Below, piece after piece: positions 21,653 to 29,976 of a stretch of 33,613 nt of DNA. The stretch is from Bacillus sp. ISL-37 (GTDB taxonomy: Bacteria > Bacillota > Bacilli > Bacillales > Cytobacillaceae). The notes beneath the pieces were generated by a model. The model saw only the letters and a list, made by a program, of their open reading frames with translations. It ran no database searches and was not told where the DNA came from. Numbering within the stretch: position 1 is the first letter of the stretch; each line of letters begins with the position of its first letter. Location of the stretch: the NCBI RefSeq assembly GCF_018613315.1, contig NZ_JAGGQL010000058.1, positions 1-33,613 on the forward strand, written 5' to 3'. A program made the translations under genes and the position numbers.

Positions 21653-23068
21653 ATGGCTCAGCATTGGCAAGAGACTTTGCCTGTAGACCAATATATTGTT
21701 GCATCCGGTGGGTTATTGCATGACTACGATCGCAAGGTGCTCACTTTCTTGTACCAGCCTTTGATTGGGCCAGCTTGCTTAAGCCTTTATATGACCTTAT
21801 GGGCTGAACTGGAAGAGAACCGGCTTTGGTCACAGTCTGGGACACACCATAACTTGATGACAATCATGGACATGAACCTGAAGGATATTTACCAGGCTCG
21901 CCAAAAGCTCGAAGGCATGGGGTTGCTGAAGACCTATGTAAAAAACAGCGAGGAAGGCCGTTCATTTATTTATGAATTGCAACCGCCTTTGACTCCTGAA
22001 CAATTTTTCCTTGATGGCATGTTGAATGTCTATTTGTATCGAAAAGTCGGCAAGAACCAATTTTTGCGGCTTAAACGATTTTTCAGCGATAAATCTGCTG
22101 AATCAGAGTCCGGATATGAGGAGATTACGAAGGCATTCCAGGATGTGTTCTTGTCTGTACCAACTCAGGCACTCATGCATAATGAAGATTCAGCTGCTGA
22201 CCTTGAGGTGGAGGAAGGGAATTCCTTTATCAGCAGAGGAGAAACTTCCAAAATACAGATTGATCCTGCGGAGTTCAACTTCGATTTGCTTTTGGGAGGG
22301 CTACAGGAATCACTCATACCTAAAAAAGCATTTACATCTAAGGTTAAGGAAGCAATCAGCAATCTTGCCTTCCTATATGGTATTGATGCCTTGAAGATGA
22401 AGAATATCGTCTTAAGTGCTGTAACCGCTGAAAATGAAGTAGATATAGAAGAATTGAGGAAGGCTGCCCGGGACTGGTACCAATTTGAACATCAGGACCA
22501 GCTGCCAGCACTTCTGGACCGGACCCAGCCCTTCCAGCATAAAGCCGGAATCGAGAAACCAAAAACGCAGGAAGAAGAACTGGTGGTGTATTTTGAAAAA
22601 ACATCCCCGCGCCAGCTTTTGATTGATCTGTCTGGCGGGGCGGAACCATCGAAGGCAGACTTGCAGATCATCGAAGAGGTAATGTTCAAGCAAAAGCTGC
22701 TGCCGGGAGTCGTGAATGTTTTAGTTCAATATGTTATGCTCAAAACGGATATGAAGCTGGCAAAGGGTTATATTGAAAAGATTGCCGGCCACTGGTCCAG
22801 GAAAAAAATATCGACCGTCAGAGATGCAATGCAGCTGGCTAAAAGCGAGCACAGGCAGTATCTTGAATGGGCAGAAGGGAAAAAAGCACCTTCTTCATCA
22901 TCTGGAAAAAGAAAGCCTGTTCGTAAAGAAGTTCTGCCGGATTGGTTTGGCAAAAAGACCGATGGCGAGTCTCAGCAGCAAAAAAATGCTACAGATGTGG
23001 ATCCTGATTTTGAAATAGAAAAGAAAAAGCTTGAAGAAGAATTGAAGAAATTCAAATCTGGGAGGTGA
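21653..23068 (+). CDS. dnaB: Replication initiation and membrane-attachment protein DnaB
   Basis: The Firmicutes DnaB is not the helicase. It is a membrane-associated co-loader that works with DnaD and DnaI to place the DnaC helicase at oriC and at restart sites. The protein has 471 residues (472 in B. subtilis). An N-terminal winged-helix domain is visible (VASGGLLHDYDRKVLTFLYQPLIGPACLSLYMTLWAELEENRL). A middle DDBH2-type region runs at about 200-300, and the second DnaB/DnaD domain contains FEKTSPRQLLIDLSGG and VMFKQKLLPGVVNVLVQYVMLKTDMKLAKGYIEKIAGHWSRKKI. The tail is basic and then highly charged. Start: the ATG at 21653 after GGAGGGAAAAGG. The dnaI ribosome site lies within its last codons. 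Confidence 0.96.
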   Translation: MAQHWQETLPVDQYIVASGGLLHDYDRKVLTFLYQPLIGPACLSLYMTLWAELEENRLWSQSGTHHNLMTIMDMNLKDIYQARQKLEGMGLLKTYVKNSEEGRSFIYELQPPLTPEQFFLDGMLNVYLYRKVGKNQFLRLKRFFSDKSAESESGYEEITKAFQDVFLSVPTQALMHNEDSAADLEVEEGNSFISRGETSKIQIDPAEFNFDLLLGGLQESLIPKKAFTSKVKEAISNLAFLYGIDALKMKNIVLSAVTAENEVDIEELRKAARDWYQFEHQDQLPALLDRTQPFQHKAGIEKPKTQEEELVVYFEKTSPRQLLIDLSGGAEPSKADLQIIEEVMFKQKLLPGVVNVLVQYVMLKTDMKLAKGYIEKIAGHWSRKKISTVRDAMQLAKSEHRQYLEWAEGKKAPSSSSGKRKPVRKEVLPDWFGKKTDGESQQQKNATDVDPDFEIEKKKLEEELKKFKSGR

Positions 23069-23073
23069 TTCAG

Positions 23074-24006
23074 TTGCAAAACATTAATGAAACATTAAAG
23101 AAGCTGGCGAATAACCAGAATTTCCAGGAGCGCTATGAAGCTATTAAGAGGCAGGTCATGCAGGATCAGCATATCAAGGGATTCCTCGATGAGAATGCTG
23201 AGTATATCACCAGGGAAATGCTCGACGGCAGTATGTCAAAGCTGTATGAGTTCTCCAACCAGAGCAAAGGCTGTGAAGATTGCGAGAGTCTCGCAGGCTG
23301 CAAGAACATGATCAAGGGTTATGAGCCAGAGCTTTTCATAAAAGGGAACTTCATTGACATAAAATATGACCGTTGCAAGAAGAAGGTCATGCATGATGAA
23401 CAGCAAAAGAATGCAGGCCTGATCAATAGTATTTTTGTGCCTAAAGAAATCTTGAAGGCATCTTTCGGTGATATCGAGCTGGATGACGCCGGAAGGTTCA
23501 AGGCAATCAAGATGGCAAAAGACTTTGTTGAGAATTATGAGCCGGGCCGAAAGCAAAAGGGTTTATTCCTTCATGGACCGTTCGGGACAGGCAAATCATA
23601 TTTGCTTGGCGCGATCGCGAATGAACTTGCACAGAAACAGATTAGTTCATTGATTGTATATGTACCCGAATTTTTCAGGGAAATGAAAAATGCGATCGGT
23701 GACCATACCGTCAATGACAAGCTGGAAGCAATCAAAAAGGCGAATGTACTCATGCTTGATGACATCGGAGCAGAAACGATGAGCAGCTGGGCGAGGGATG
23801 AAATCCTCGGGACGATCCTGCAATTCCGCATGCTTGAGAACCTTCCGACCTTCTTTACCTCGAACTTCGACCTAAAAGGACTGGAGCATCATTTGACGCA
23901 CAGCCAGCGGGGAGAAGAAGAACAATTGAAGGCAGCAAGAATCATGGAGCGGATTAAATATCTAGCCGAGCCGGTAAAAGTAGAAGGCAAGAATCGCAGA
24001 ATATAA
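23074..24006 (+). CDS. dnaI: Primosomal protein DnaI, helicase loader
   Basis: AAA+ ATPase that loads the replicative helicase DnaC together with DnaB. The protein is 310 residues (311 in B. subtilis). The N-terminal helicase-binding domain has a zinc site made by Cys67, Cys70, Cys76 and Cys101 (CEDCESLAGC). The AAA+ domain carries Walker A GPFGTGKS (168-175), Walker B VLMLDD (225-230), a sensor 1 Asn in FFTSNFDLKGL, and an arginine near ARIMERI. Start: the TTG at 23074 lies 6 bases after GGAGGTG. The GTG at 23065 is part of that ribosome site and overlaps the dnaB stop, so it is not the start. It is coupled to dnaB with only 5 bases between. Confidence 0.94.
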   Translation: MQNINETLKKLANNQNFQERYEAIKRQVMQDQHIKGFLDENAEYITREMLDGSMSKLYEFSNQSKGCEDCESLAGCKNMIKGYEPELFIKGNFIDIKYDRCKKKVMHDEQQKNAGLINSIFVPKEILKASFGDIELDDAGRFKAIKMAKDFVENYEPGRKQKGLFLHGPFGTGKSYLLGAIANELAQKQISSLIVYVPEFFREMKNAIGDHTVNDKLEAIKKANVLMLDDIGAETMSSWARDEILGTILQFRMLENLPTFFTSNFDLKGLEHHLTHSQRGEEEQLKAARIMERIKYLAEPVKVEGKNRRI

Positions 24007-24046
24007 AAAATGTGCCGCAGTTAATCAAGCTGCGGCACATTTTTTT
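24003..24046. terminator. Terminator after dnaI
   Basis: A 13-bp stem AAATGTGCCGCAG and its complement, with a loop of about 9 bases and seven T. It overlaps the dnaI stop region. Confidence 0.9.
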
Positions 24047-24140
24047 GCACTTTTAACCAGTTATCGACCATATGGACACTTCTAAATTGTCCAAGTCCCC
24101 CATATATATAATCAGGGATTATTTAAGAGGGGGGATATGG

Positions 24141-25016
24141 TTGATTGAAATCATCTTCCAAAAAAAGCAGGATGCCTGGAATTTGTATCAACATTTAGTC
24201 GCCAGGCTTGCTTCGTGGCAGGAAACGAATTCAATTCTTCTTAATGAAGATCGAAATAGAGTGCTTATTCCAGAAGAGTTTTACAGAAATGAAAAGGTGC
24301 ATGTACTCAAGAAAAGTGTTTATGATTTTATTTTAAAGGTGAAACGTGATGACTGGCTAAGAGCCATCTTGGCAGAATCGTATTTTTATAATGACAGTGA
24401 GGAACAGGATCAAATCCTTGATATCATCTACTCCGTCATAGAAGGCAACCGTAAAGATCTGGCTCCTTTCATGGAAGGTGTCGGGGAACAAGGCGTGATC
24501 CAGAATTCGATTAATGAAATCTTTAATGAAAGGGTCTCATTCTCTTTTGATTCCTTTGTCATGTTCAGGCTGAAAGCCTATACTGAGCAGCTCTCCCAAT
24601 GGGTAGAGATTGCGATAGACGAGTATAAAATGGAACAGGAGTACCAGGTTTTCCTGCATACCCTGAGGGATTTTCTAGAGGACAGGAAACCGCAGATGTC
24701 CCATTTATATCTGGTGATTGACGAGAATATGGTCTTTTATAATCAGCAATTCACAGAAATGAAACGGAGTGATCTGTTTAAAACGATTGACCGCAAGCTG
24801 CTTGTCAACCATCCTGTCTATGTGGACTCCGGGACGATTGCGCCGTTGCTGTCAATTGCGCCTGAGACCATTTACTTGTACACGGATGATCCTCACCAGC
24901 CATTAGTGAGGACGATCATCAATCTTTTTGAAGAACGTGTGAAAGTCAGTCCAGTTTCCGCTTTTCATGACGAAAAAGTAAACTTTTTTAAAGAGGATCG
25001 TGAAAATATACAATAG
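24141..25016 (+). CDS. ytxC: YtxC, putative sporulation protein
   Basis: A soluble protein of the YtxC family, 291 residues from the preferred start, annotated as sporulation-related with unknown mechanism. There is no membrane segment. The sequence is rich in charged and aromatic residues. Recognisable stretches are the central FEERVSF-type segment (NEIFNERVSFSFDSFVMFRLKAYTEQLSQWVEIAIDEYKMEQEYQVFLHTLRDFLEDRKP) and a C-terminal half ending with the repeated FxEERVKV-type helix. Start: the TTG at 24141 follows AAGAGGGGGG by about 6 bases. The ATG at 24072 in the same frame has no ribosome site, and the 23 residues it would add look non-native. It sits between dnaI and thrS, as in B. subtilis (which also has ytxB there). 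Confidence 0.82.
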   Translation: MIEIIFQKKQDAWNLYQHLVARLASWQETNSILLNEDRNRVLIPEEFYRNEKVHVLKKSVYDFILKVKRDDWLRAILAESYFYNDSEEQDQILDIIYSVIEGNRKDLAPFMEGVGEQGVIQNSINEIFNERVSFSFDSFVMFRLKAYTEQLSQWVEIAIDEYKMEQEYQVFLHTLRDFLEDRKPQMSHLYLVIDENMVFYNQQFTEMKRSDLFKTIDRKLLVNHPVYVDSGTIAPLLSIAPETIYLYTDDPHQPLVRTIINLFEERVKVSPVSAFHDEKVNFFKEDRENIQ

Positions 25017-25021
25017 CCCAC

Positions 25022-25050
25022 TTGATTTTCAAAACATTACAAACTATAAT
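25022..25050 (+). promoter_or_regulatory. sigma-A promoter of thrS
   Basis: TTGATT at 25022-25027, exactly 17 bp, then a perfect TATAAT at 25045-25050, just upstream of the T-box leader. Confidence 0.8.
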
Positions 25051-25059
25051 TACGTACAT

Positions 25060-25335
25060 ACTAAATCAATAGTGAATGTAATGATGAGGACATGGGCATT
25101 CTTGAAAGGTTTCCAGAGAGGGAAGGCTTGGCTGAAAACTTCCTAACACTAAAGAAACGCTTACCACCTCTGAACTCCAGCTGTGAACGCCCATAGGGCA
25201 AGTATTGGCTGGCGGCAGAAGCCGTTACCGCAACCAGAGCCATTCCTGCGTTATTTTTGCGCAAGAGTGGGAATTGGGTGGAACCACGTGTGATCAAACT
25301 CGTCCCTGTTTCAGGGACGGGTTTTTTTATTTTTC
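25060..25335 (+). promoter_or_regulatory. T-box riboswitch of thrS
   Basis: A ~270-nt tRNA-sensing leader. The AGAGAGGGAAGG segment belongs to stem I, and the T-box sequence TGGGTGGAACCACG is at 25275-25288. It ends in a terminator with stem CGTCCCTG/CAGGGACG (25298-25323) and seven T. The specifier is probably ACC (Thr) at 25163-25165 or 25166-25168, just before the CTCTGAACTCC that closes stem I. Uncharged tRNA-Thr should stabilise the antiterminator and raise thrS expression. Confidence 0.95.
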
Positions 25336-25375
25336 GCGCAAAAATTGCGCCACATTTTAAAAGGAGGAAAAGCCA

Positions 25376-27307
25376 ATGGCAGACATGTTAAAAATATCGT
25401 TTCCAGATGGAGCAGTGAAGGAGTTTCCGGCAGGCACAACGACTGAAGATATCGCCAGCTCGATCAGCCCGGGCCTAAAGAAGAAAGCCATTGCCGGTAT
25501 GGTCAATGGACAGCCGTATGATCTCAAGAGAGCGATCGAGGAGGACGCAGCGATCGAAATCGTCACTCCTGACCATCCAGAAGCACTAGAAATCCTGCGC
25601 CACAGCTCAGCTCACTTGATGGCACAGGCAATCAAGCGTCTATATAGAGATGTTAACCTCGGAGTAGGGCCAGTAATTGAAGGCGGCTTCTACTATGATA
25701 TCGATATGGAGCATTCTTTATCTCCAGAAGATTTGCCGGAGATTGAAAAGGAAATGAAGAAAATCATCAATGAGAACATTGAGATTGTCCGTAAAGAAGT
25801 AAGCCGTGAGGATGCAGTCAAGTTTTTCAAGGAGCTTGGTGACCCTTATAAGCTTGAATTGATTGAAGCGATCCCGGCGGATGAGAAGGTCACTCTTTAT
25901 GAACAGGGAGACTTTGTCGACCTTTGCCGCGGGGTACACGTCCCATCAACTGGAAAACTGAAGGAATTCAAATTGTTGAGCATTGCTGGTGCATACTGGC
26001 GCGGCGACAGCGACAACAAGATGCTCCAACGAATTTACGGTACAGCTTTCTTCAAGAAGGAAGATTTGAAGGAGCACTTGAGGCTGCTTGAAGAAGCGAA
26101 AGAACGTGATCATCGCAAGCTTGGCAAGGAACTTAACTTATTTACAAACTCCCAGAAGGTTGGACAGGGACTTCCGCTTTGGCTTCCAAAAGGTGCGACG
26201 ATCCGCCGCATCATCGAACGCTATATTGTTGATAAAGAAGTCAGCCTTGGATATGACCATGTCTACACTCCGGTAATGGGAAGTGTCGACCTTTATAAAA
26301 CTTCCGGACACTGGGACCACTATCAGGAAAACATGTTCCCGGTCATGGAAATGGAAAATGAACAGCTTGTTTTAAGACCGATGAACTGCCCGCACCATAT
26401 GATGGTGTACAAAAACAGCATCCACAGCTACAGGGAACTTCCAATCAGGATTGCCGAGCTTGGAACAATGCACCGTTATGAAATGTCCGGCGCGTTGGCT
26501 GGGTTGCAGCGTGTGCGCGGCATGACTCTGAACGATGCTCACCTCTTTGTCCGCCCTGACCAGATCAAGGAAGAGTTCAAGCGTGTAGTAGAGCTTGTGC
26601 TTGAAGTCTACAAGGATTTCGATATGAATGATTACTCGTTCCGTCTATCCTACAGAGATCCTGAGGATAAAGAGAAATATTTCGATGATGACCAGATGTG
26701 GGAAAAGGCTCAATCCATGCTAAAAGAAGCAATGGATGAGATGGGACTGGAATATTTCGAGGCAGATGGCGAAGCAGCATTCTACGGACCGAAGCTTGAT
26801 GTCCAGGTCAAAACTGCTCTTGGCAAAGAGGAGACTCTTTCAACAGTCCAGCTTGACTTCTTGCTTCCTGAGCGCTTTGACCTGACTTATATCGGCGAAG
26901 ACGGCAAGCACCATCGTCCTGTCGTTATCCACCGTGGTGTCGTATCGACTATGGAACGCTTTGTTGCCTTCCTGATCGAAGAGTACAAAGGGGCATTCCC
27001 GACTTGGCTGGCTCCAGTACAGGCACAGATCATCCCGGTATCTCCATCAGTCCACTTTGACTATGCAAGAGAAATCAAGGAAAAGCTTAAGGCAGACGGC
27101 TTCCGCGTTGAAATCGATGGCCGCGACGAAAAAATCGGCTATAAGATCCGCGAAGCGCAAATGCAAAAGGTTCCTTATATGCTCGTAGTCGGTGACAATG
27201 AAGTAGCAGACAAAGCAGTCAACGTCCGTAAATACGGCGAACAGAAATCCGAGACAATTTCATTTGATGAATTCCTGGAGTCATTCAGGAAAGAAGCGAA
27301 GAAATAA
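25376..27307 (+). CDS. thrS: Threonyl-tRNA synthetase
   Basis: Charges tRNA-Thr with threonine. The protein has 643 residues and the full bacterial architecture. A TGS domain covers about 1-62. The editing domain has the HSSAH motif (His76, His80) and CRGVHV, which clears Ser-tRNA-Thr. The class II catalytic core has [11 protein letters not shown] (zinc-binding Cys), [12 protein letters not shown] (motif 2) and [20 protein letters not shown] (motif 3). The C-terminal anticodon-binding domain begins [11 protein letters not shown] and contains [28 protein letters not shown]. Start: the ATG at 25376 follows AAAAGGAGG. Expression is controlled by the T-box leader. The stop codon abuts a family C repeat, which lies before the terminator. 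Confidence 0.98.
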   Translation: MADMLKISFPDGAVKEFPAGTTTEDIASSISPGLKKKAIAGMVNGQPYDLKRAIEEDAAIEIVTPDHPEALEILRHSSAHLMAQAIKRLYRDVNLGVGPVIEGGFYYDIDMEHSLSPEDLPEIEKEMKKIINENIEIVRKEVSREDAVKFFKELGDPYKLELIEAIPADEKVTLYEQGDFVDLCRGVHVPSTGKLKEFKLLSIAGAYWRGDSDNKMLQRIYGTAFFKKEDLKEHLRLLEEAKERDHRKLGKELNLFTNSQKVGQGLPLWLPKGATIRRIIERYIVDKEVSLGYDHVYTPVMGSVDLYKTSGHWDHYQENMFPVMEMENEQLVLRPMNCPHHMMVYKNSIHSYRELPIRIAELGTMHRYEMSGALAGLQRVRGMTLNDAHLFVRPDQIKEEFKRVVELVLEVYKDFDMNDYSFRLSYRDPEDKEKYFDDDQMWEKAQSMLKEAMDEMGLEYFEADGEAAFYGPKLDVQVKTALGKEETLSTVQLDFLLPERFDLTYIGEDGKHHRPVVIHRGVVSTMERFVAFLIEEYKGAFPTWLAPVQAQIIPVSPSVHFDYAREIKEKLKADGFRVEIDGRDEKIGYKIREAQMQKVPYMLVVGDNEVADKAVNVRKYGEQKSETISFDEFLESFRKEAKK

Positions 27308-27469
27308 GAAAAGCGCAAGCGCCTTGGTCAGCCCCGACAAGCGGTGGAGGGCCTGACAGTGAAGTCGTTCTTTGACTTCATTGGCAGGACCGAAGCGACT
27401 CGAGGGGCTAGGCGCTGGAGCTGGACAAAGAAAAGCGCAAGTGTCTCAATGGGCTAGGCGCTGGACATG
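27307..27469 (-). repeat. GC-rich palindromic repeat family C, short copy
   Basis: The reverse complement of the element at 16401-16712 in its basic form, with one hairpin TGAAGTC-N7-GACTTCA (27360-27380). It begins GAAAAGCGCAAGCGCCTTGG at the thrS stop codon. A second partial copy of the ends (AAAAGCGCAAG then GGGCTAGGCGCTGGACA) follows at 27429-27469. It is transcribed as part of the thrS 3' region. Confidence 0.8.
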
Positions 27470-27503
27470 AAAATAAGAGGGGCCGCTGGCTCCTCTTATT
27501 TTA
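27470..27503. terminator. Terminator of thrS, shared with the reverse-strand gene
   Basis: The stem AAATAAGAGG/CCTCTTATTT flanks a loop of about 11 bases, with A/T-rich sequence on both sides, so it can work in either direction. Confidence 0.8.
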
Positions 27504-27509
27504 TAGCTA

Positions 27510-27746
27510 TTATTCAATGGGTTTGGAACAGGTTGGACAGAGGTTTTTTGTATAGCTGCGCTGAATTCTCTGGCCGCAGTTCCGGCATGATTTCATGTTA
27601 ACAGGTTTATTATCAATGTCATTTGAAAAACCATAGCCAGTCCTGAAATACTTTAATGCAGTGCCTGCGAGTAATCCGGTGGTCACACCTGTGATGATAA
27701 TCGCAATCAACATATGTACACCAGCTTTCTTGTCTATTTCTACCAT
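27510..27746 (-). CDS. Small membrane protein with C-terminal zinc ribbon
   Basis: A 78-residue protein, or 67 if it starts at the internal Met (27713). A single transmembrane helix, about LIAIIITGVTTGLLAGTAL, is followed by a short linker. The C-terminal zinc-ribbon-like segment CRNCGQRIQRSYTKNLCPTCSKPIE has two CxxC pairs 14 residues apart. Such membrane-plus-ribbon proteins are common in Bacilli, and I cannot name a function. Neither start has a strong ribosome site: upstream of 27746 there is none, while 27713 has GCTGGTG nearby. It converges on thrS, with a shared terminator, and diverges from the infC leader. It could be expressed at low level. Confidence 0.6.
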   Translation of the reverse strand: MVEIDKKAGVHMLIAIIITGVTTGLLAGTALKYFRTGYGFSNDIDNKPVNMKSCRNCGQRIQRSYTKNLCPTCSKPIE

Positions 27747-27855
27747 GAATTATAGCAAGAAATAAGGAATTTAGCTGTGACAATTTAATCATGAAGATAG
27801 TATTCTACAGGGTTTGGTCATAAATTTTGAAGATAAATTTAATATGTACCTTTTA

Positions 27856-27899
27856 AAAAAAAGTATTGCAGCCTGTATTTCTATCTGATACAATACTTT
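27856..27899. terminator. Hairpin upstream of the infC promoter
   Basis: AAAAAGTATTG and CAATACTTTTT pair perfectly (11 bp) across a ~22-base loop. The A-run and T-run flanks make it a possible bidirectional terminator, isolating the infC operon from upstream transcription. Confidence 0.6.
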
Positions 27900-27926
27900 T
27901 TGTTGCAGTTAACGAAAGTGATTCGT

Positions 27927-27955
27927 TTGACACATCAATTTCTTTATGCTATATT
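27927..27955 (+). promoter_or_regulatory. Strong sigma-A promoter of infC-rpmI-rplT
   Basis: A perfect TTGACA at 27927-27932, a 17-bp spacer with TGC before the -10, and TATATT at 27950-27955. Confidence 0.9.
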
Positions 27956-27961
27956 AGCAAG

Positions 27962-28103
27962 AGTGAACTGAATACAAGTTTTAGGAAAGAAGAAGCACCC
28001 GCTTCTCACCTGGTTGACGCAATTGTGCTGTTGGCAGGTAATACGTAAACGTCTAATTATTTTGTTTTCGTAAGTGTGGGTGTTGTCGCCTGCACTTTTT
28101 TTA
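27962..28103 (+). promoter_or_regulatory. L20 leader (autoregulatory attenuator)
   Basis: A leader of the L20 type. It has AGAAGC/GCTTCT (27991-28006), then ACCTG/CAGGT (28008-28039), and finally a terminator GTGTGGGT/GCCTGCAC (28074-28095) with seven T. In B. subtilis ribosomal protein L20 binds this leader and causes premature termination, balancing L20 and L35 supply. Order, position and terminator agree with the Rfam L20 leader as I remember it. About 120 nt of further leader follow before infC, with no clear structure except CATTG/CAATG arms around 28136-28171. Confidence 0.85.
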
Positions 28104-28222
28104 TTGCAAAATAAAAATGGACTATATCGTATGTCATTGTGTGAGCAAGATGCGGCTTCGGCCTGGCAATGTACTTCTTCTCCTTGACAATGTATTCGAC
28201 AATACCCTGGAGGTGGCTAATT

Positions 28223-28741
28223 ATTAGCAAAGATGCGATGTTACTAAACGAGGGAATTCGTGCTCGCGAAATTCGTCTGATCGATCAAAATGGCGAGCAA
28301 TTAGGAATTAAATCCAAAGCTGAGGCTCTTGAGATCGCAACGCGTGTAAATCTTGATCTTGTGCTTGTTGCTCCGAACGCGAAACCTCCTGTAGGCCGAA
28401 TTATGGACTACGGAAAATTCAAGTTTGAACAGCAAAAGAAAGAAAAAGAAGCACGTAAGAACCAAAAAATCATCACAACTAAAGAAGTCCGTCTTAGTCC
28501 GTCAATTGATGAGCATGACTTTAACACTAAGTTGCGCAATGCTATCAAGTTCCTGGAAAAAGGCGATAAGGTTAAAGCATCAATCCGTTTTAAGGGCCGT
28601 GCTATAACCCATAAGGAAATCGGTCAGCGTGTTCTTGATCGCTTCTCTGAAGCTTGCAAAGAAGTAGCGACAATCGAATCACATCCAAAAATGGATGGCC
28701 GAAGCATGTTCCTAGTTCTAGCACCTAAAACTGAAAAGTAA
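28223..28741 (+). CDS. infC: Translation initiation factor IF-3 (AUU start)
   Basis: Binds the 30S subunit, keeps it free of 50S and checks start-codon pairing. The protein is 172 residues from an ATT start at 28223 (then [31 protein letters not shown]), as in B. subtilis InfC. The ribosome site TGGAGGTGG at 28209-28216 is correctly spaced for this ATT and too far from the first ATG (28238). An in-frame ATG at 28169 lies before the ribosome site. The N-domain is followed by the lysine-rich linker ([15 protein letters not shown]) and the C-domain with [18 protein letters not shown] and [18 protein letters not shown]. It is the first gene of infC-rpmI-rplT, under L20 control; the AUU start also allows IF-3 autoregulation. 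Confidence 0.96.
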   Translation: MSKDAMLLNEGIRAREIRLIDQNGEQLGIKSKAEALEIATRVNLDLVLVAPNAKPPVGRIMDYGKFKFEQQKKEKEARKNQKIITTKEVRLSPSIDEHDFNTKLRNAIKFLEKGDKVKASIRFKGRAITHKEIGQRVLDRFSEACKEVATIESHPKMDGRSMFLVLAPKTEK

Positions 28742-28757
28742 CGAGGAGGAAGTCCCT

Positions 28758-28958
28758 ATGCCAAAAATGAAAACTCACCGCGGCACTGCCAAGCGTTTCA
28801 AGAAAACTGGAACTGGCAAGCTTAAGCGTTCACACGCTTACACTAGCCACTTATTTGCTAATAAGTCTACAAAGGCTAAGCGTAAGCTTCGCAAATCTGC
28901 AATTGTTTCAAAAGGCGATTTCAAACGCATTCGTCACATGCTTGACAACATTAAGTAA
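28758..28958 (+). CDS. rpmI: Large-subunit ribosomal protein bL35
   Basis: A 66-residue, very basic ribosomal protein. It starts [46 protein letters not shown], the bL35 signature, and ends [10 protein letters not shown]. The ATG at 28758 follows GAGGAGG with only 16 bases after the infC stop, so the two are co-transcribed. A short perfect hairpin AAATCGAG/CTCGATTT (28958-28977) separates it from rplT. Confidence 0.98.
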   Translation: MPKMKTHRGTAKRFKKTGTGKLKRSHAYTSHLFANKSTKAKRKLRKSAIVSKGDFKRIRHMLDNIK

Positions 28959-28996
28959 AAATCGAGCGATCTCGATTTATATAGGAGGGTAATTAA

Positions 28997-29356
28997 ATGC
29001 CACGTGTAAAAGGCGGTACAGTTACGCGCAAGCGTCGTAAAAAAGTCATTAAATTAGCTAAAGGTTATTACGGTTCAAAACATACATTATACAAGGTTGC
29101 TAACCAACAGGTTATGAAATCCCTAATGTATGCATTCCGCGACCGTCGCCAGAAGAAGCGCGACTTCCGCAAACTTTGGATTGCTCGTATCAACGCAGCA
29201 GCTCGCATGAACGGTCTTTCATACAGCCGTATGATGCACGGCCTAAAGCTTGCTGGTATTGAAGTAAACCGCAAGATGCTTGCTGAACTTGCAGTAAGCG
29301 ATGCTCAAGCATTCGCTCAATTGGCTGAAACAGCTAAGCAACAATTCAACAAGTAA
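28997..29356 (+). CDS. rplT: Large-subunit ribosomal protein bL20
   Basis: A 119-residue ribosomal assembly protein and, in B. subtilis, the repressor of this operon through the leader RNA. The sequence shows the N-terminal basic tail [42 protein letters not shown], the [23 protein letters not shown] helix, and the C-terminal globular part [26 protein letters not shown] that binds both 23S rRNA and the leader. The ATG at 28997 follows ATAGGAGGG. A terminator at 29374 ends the operon. Confidence 0.98.
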   Translation: MPRVKGGTVTRKRRKKVIKLAKGYYGSKHTLYKVANQQVMKSLMYAFRDRRQKKRDFRKLWIARINAAARMNGLSYSRMMHGLKLAGIEVNRKMLAELAVSDAQAFAQLAETAKQQFNK

Positions 29357-29373
29357 TCAAACCTAAAAGATGG

Positions 29374-29407
29374 ACCATTCTCATATTGAGAGTGGTTTTT
29401 TCTTTTT
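29374..29407 (+). terminator. Terminator of the infC operon
   Basis: The stem ACCATTCTC/GAGAGTGGT (one G-T) is followed by a T-rich tail. Confidence 0.87.
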
Positions 29408-29411
29408 ATAA

Positions 29412-29593
29412 GGCTCTTTTCTCAAACTTTGTTGCTATTGAATACAAAATAGGATTTAATGACCGTTTTTCCTCGTAAAGTTGACGCTTCTTATGTGAAA
29501 AGAGCATGCAAACTTAATACCGACCTGTAAAATGGGTATATTACGTTAAAAATCGGCTTTAGGATTTTAACAACAATCTTTACGAAAACAGCC
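29412..29593 (-). mobile_element. MITE-like element, family A, copy 2 (upstream of ysdA)
   Basis: A 182-bp non-coding element, the reverse-oriented homologue of 7547-7728. It shares long blocks such as AGGTCGGTATTAAGTTTGCA and TAGCAACAAAGTTTGAGAAA, when read on the reverse strand. Its ends GGCTCTTTTCTCAAAC (left) and, on the other strand, GGCTGTTTTCGTAAAG (right) match each other at about 20 of 26 positions. Flanks TTTTATAA and ATTAATAA agree at 6 of 8, a possible degraded duplication. It ends 49 bp before the ysdA start. A short AGTAGCAACAAAG near 29942 may be a further fragment. Confidence 0.78.
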
Positions 29594-29642
29594 ATTAATA
29601 AAGATATAATGATTTTATAGCACTTAAAGAGGACGTGGAGAT

Positions 29643-29918
29643 GTGGGGATATGGAGTTTGGCTGGCTTGATTGCAGTCATGAATCTTGCGGGCTTTTTTA
29701 TCATGGGAATGGATAAAAAGCGGGCAAGAAACAATCATTATCGAATAAGCGAAAAAACACTATGGAATGTTGCTTTTTTTGGAGGTGCAATCGGGGTAAC
29801 AGCTGGTATGAAGCATTACAGGCATAAGACGAAGCATGCCCAGTTTAAGTATGGATTGCCGGTCCTTGCTATTATAGAGATTGGCATATTTACATATTTA
29901 TTTAAGCTTTTGGCATAA
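29643..29918 (+). CDS. ysdA: YsdA, DUF1294 family membrane protein
   Basis: A small 91-residue membrane protein of the DUF1294 family; function unknown. It has two or three hydrophobic helices: SLAGLIAVMNLAGFFIMG at the N-terminus, NVAFFGGAIGVTAGM in the middle and LPVLAIIEIGIFTYLFKLL at the end. The family motifs are MDKKRARNNHYRISEKTLW after the first helix and GMKHYRHKTKHAQFKYGLP before the last. Start: the GTG at 29643, 8 bases after AGAGGA. The ATG two bases earlier is out of frame and stops within 10 codons. It follows the infC operon as in B. subtilis, but here a MITE separates the two. A TATAAT at 29605 may be its promoter; its -35 would fall inside the MITE end. Confidence 0.88.
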   Translation: MGIWSLAGLIAVMNLAGFFIMGMDKKRARNNHYRISEKTLWNVAFFGGAIGVTAGMKHYRHKTKHAQFKYGLPVLAIIEIGIFTYLFKLLA

Positions 29919-29976
29919 CAGCTTGTATGATTCTATAAGCTAGTAGCAACAAAGACTTAGCAGGCAGGTGACAAGA

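Noticed and set aside
24072-24141. Frameshift or N-terminal extension of ytxC
   Set aside because: The TTG at 24141 has a strong ribosome site at the right distance, which explains the extra open codons without a frameshift.
27866-28048. 60-codon frame before infC
   Set aside because: It spans the promoter and the L20 leader; no ribosome site.
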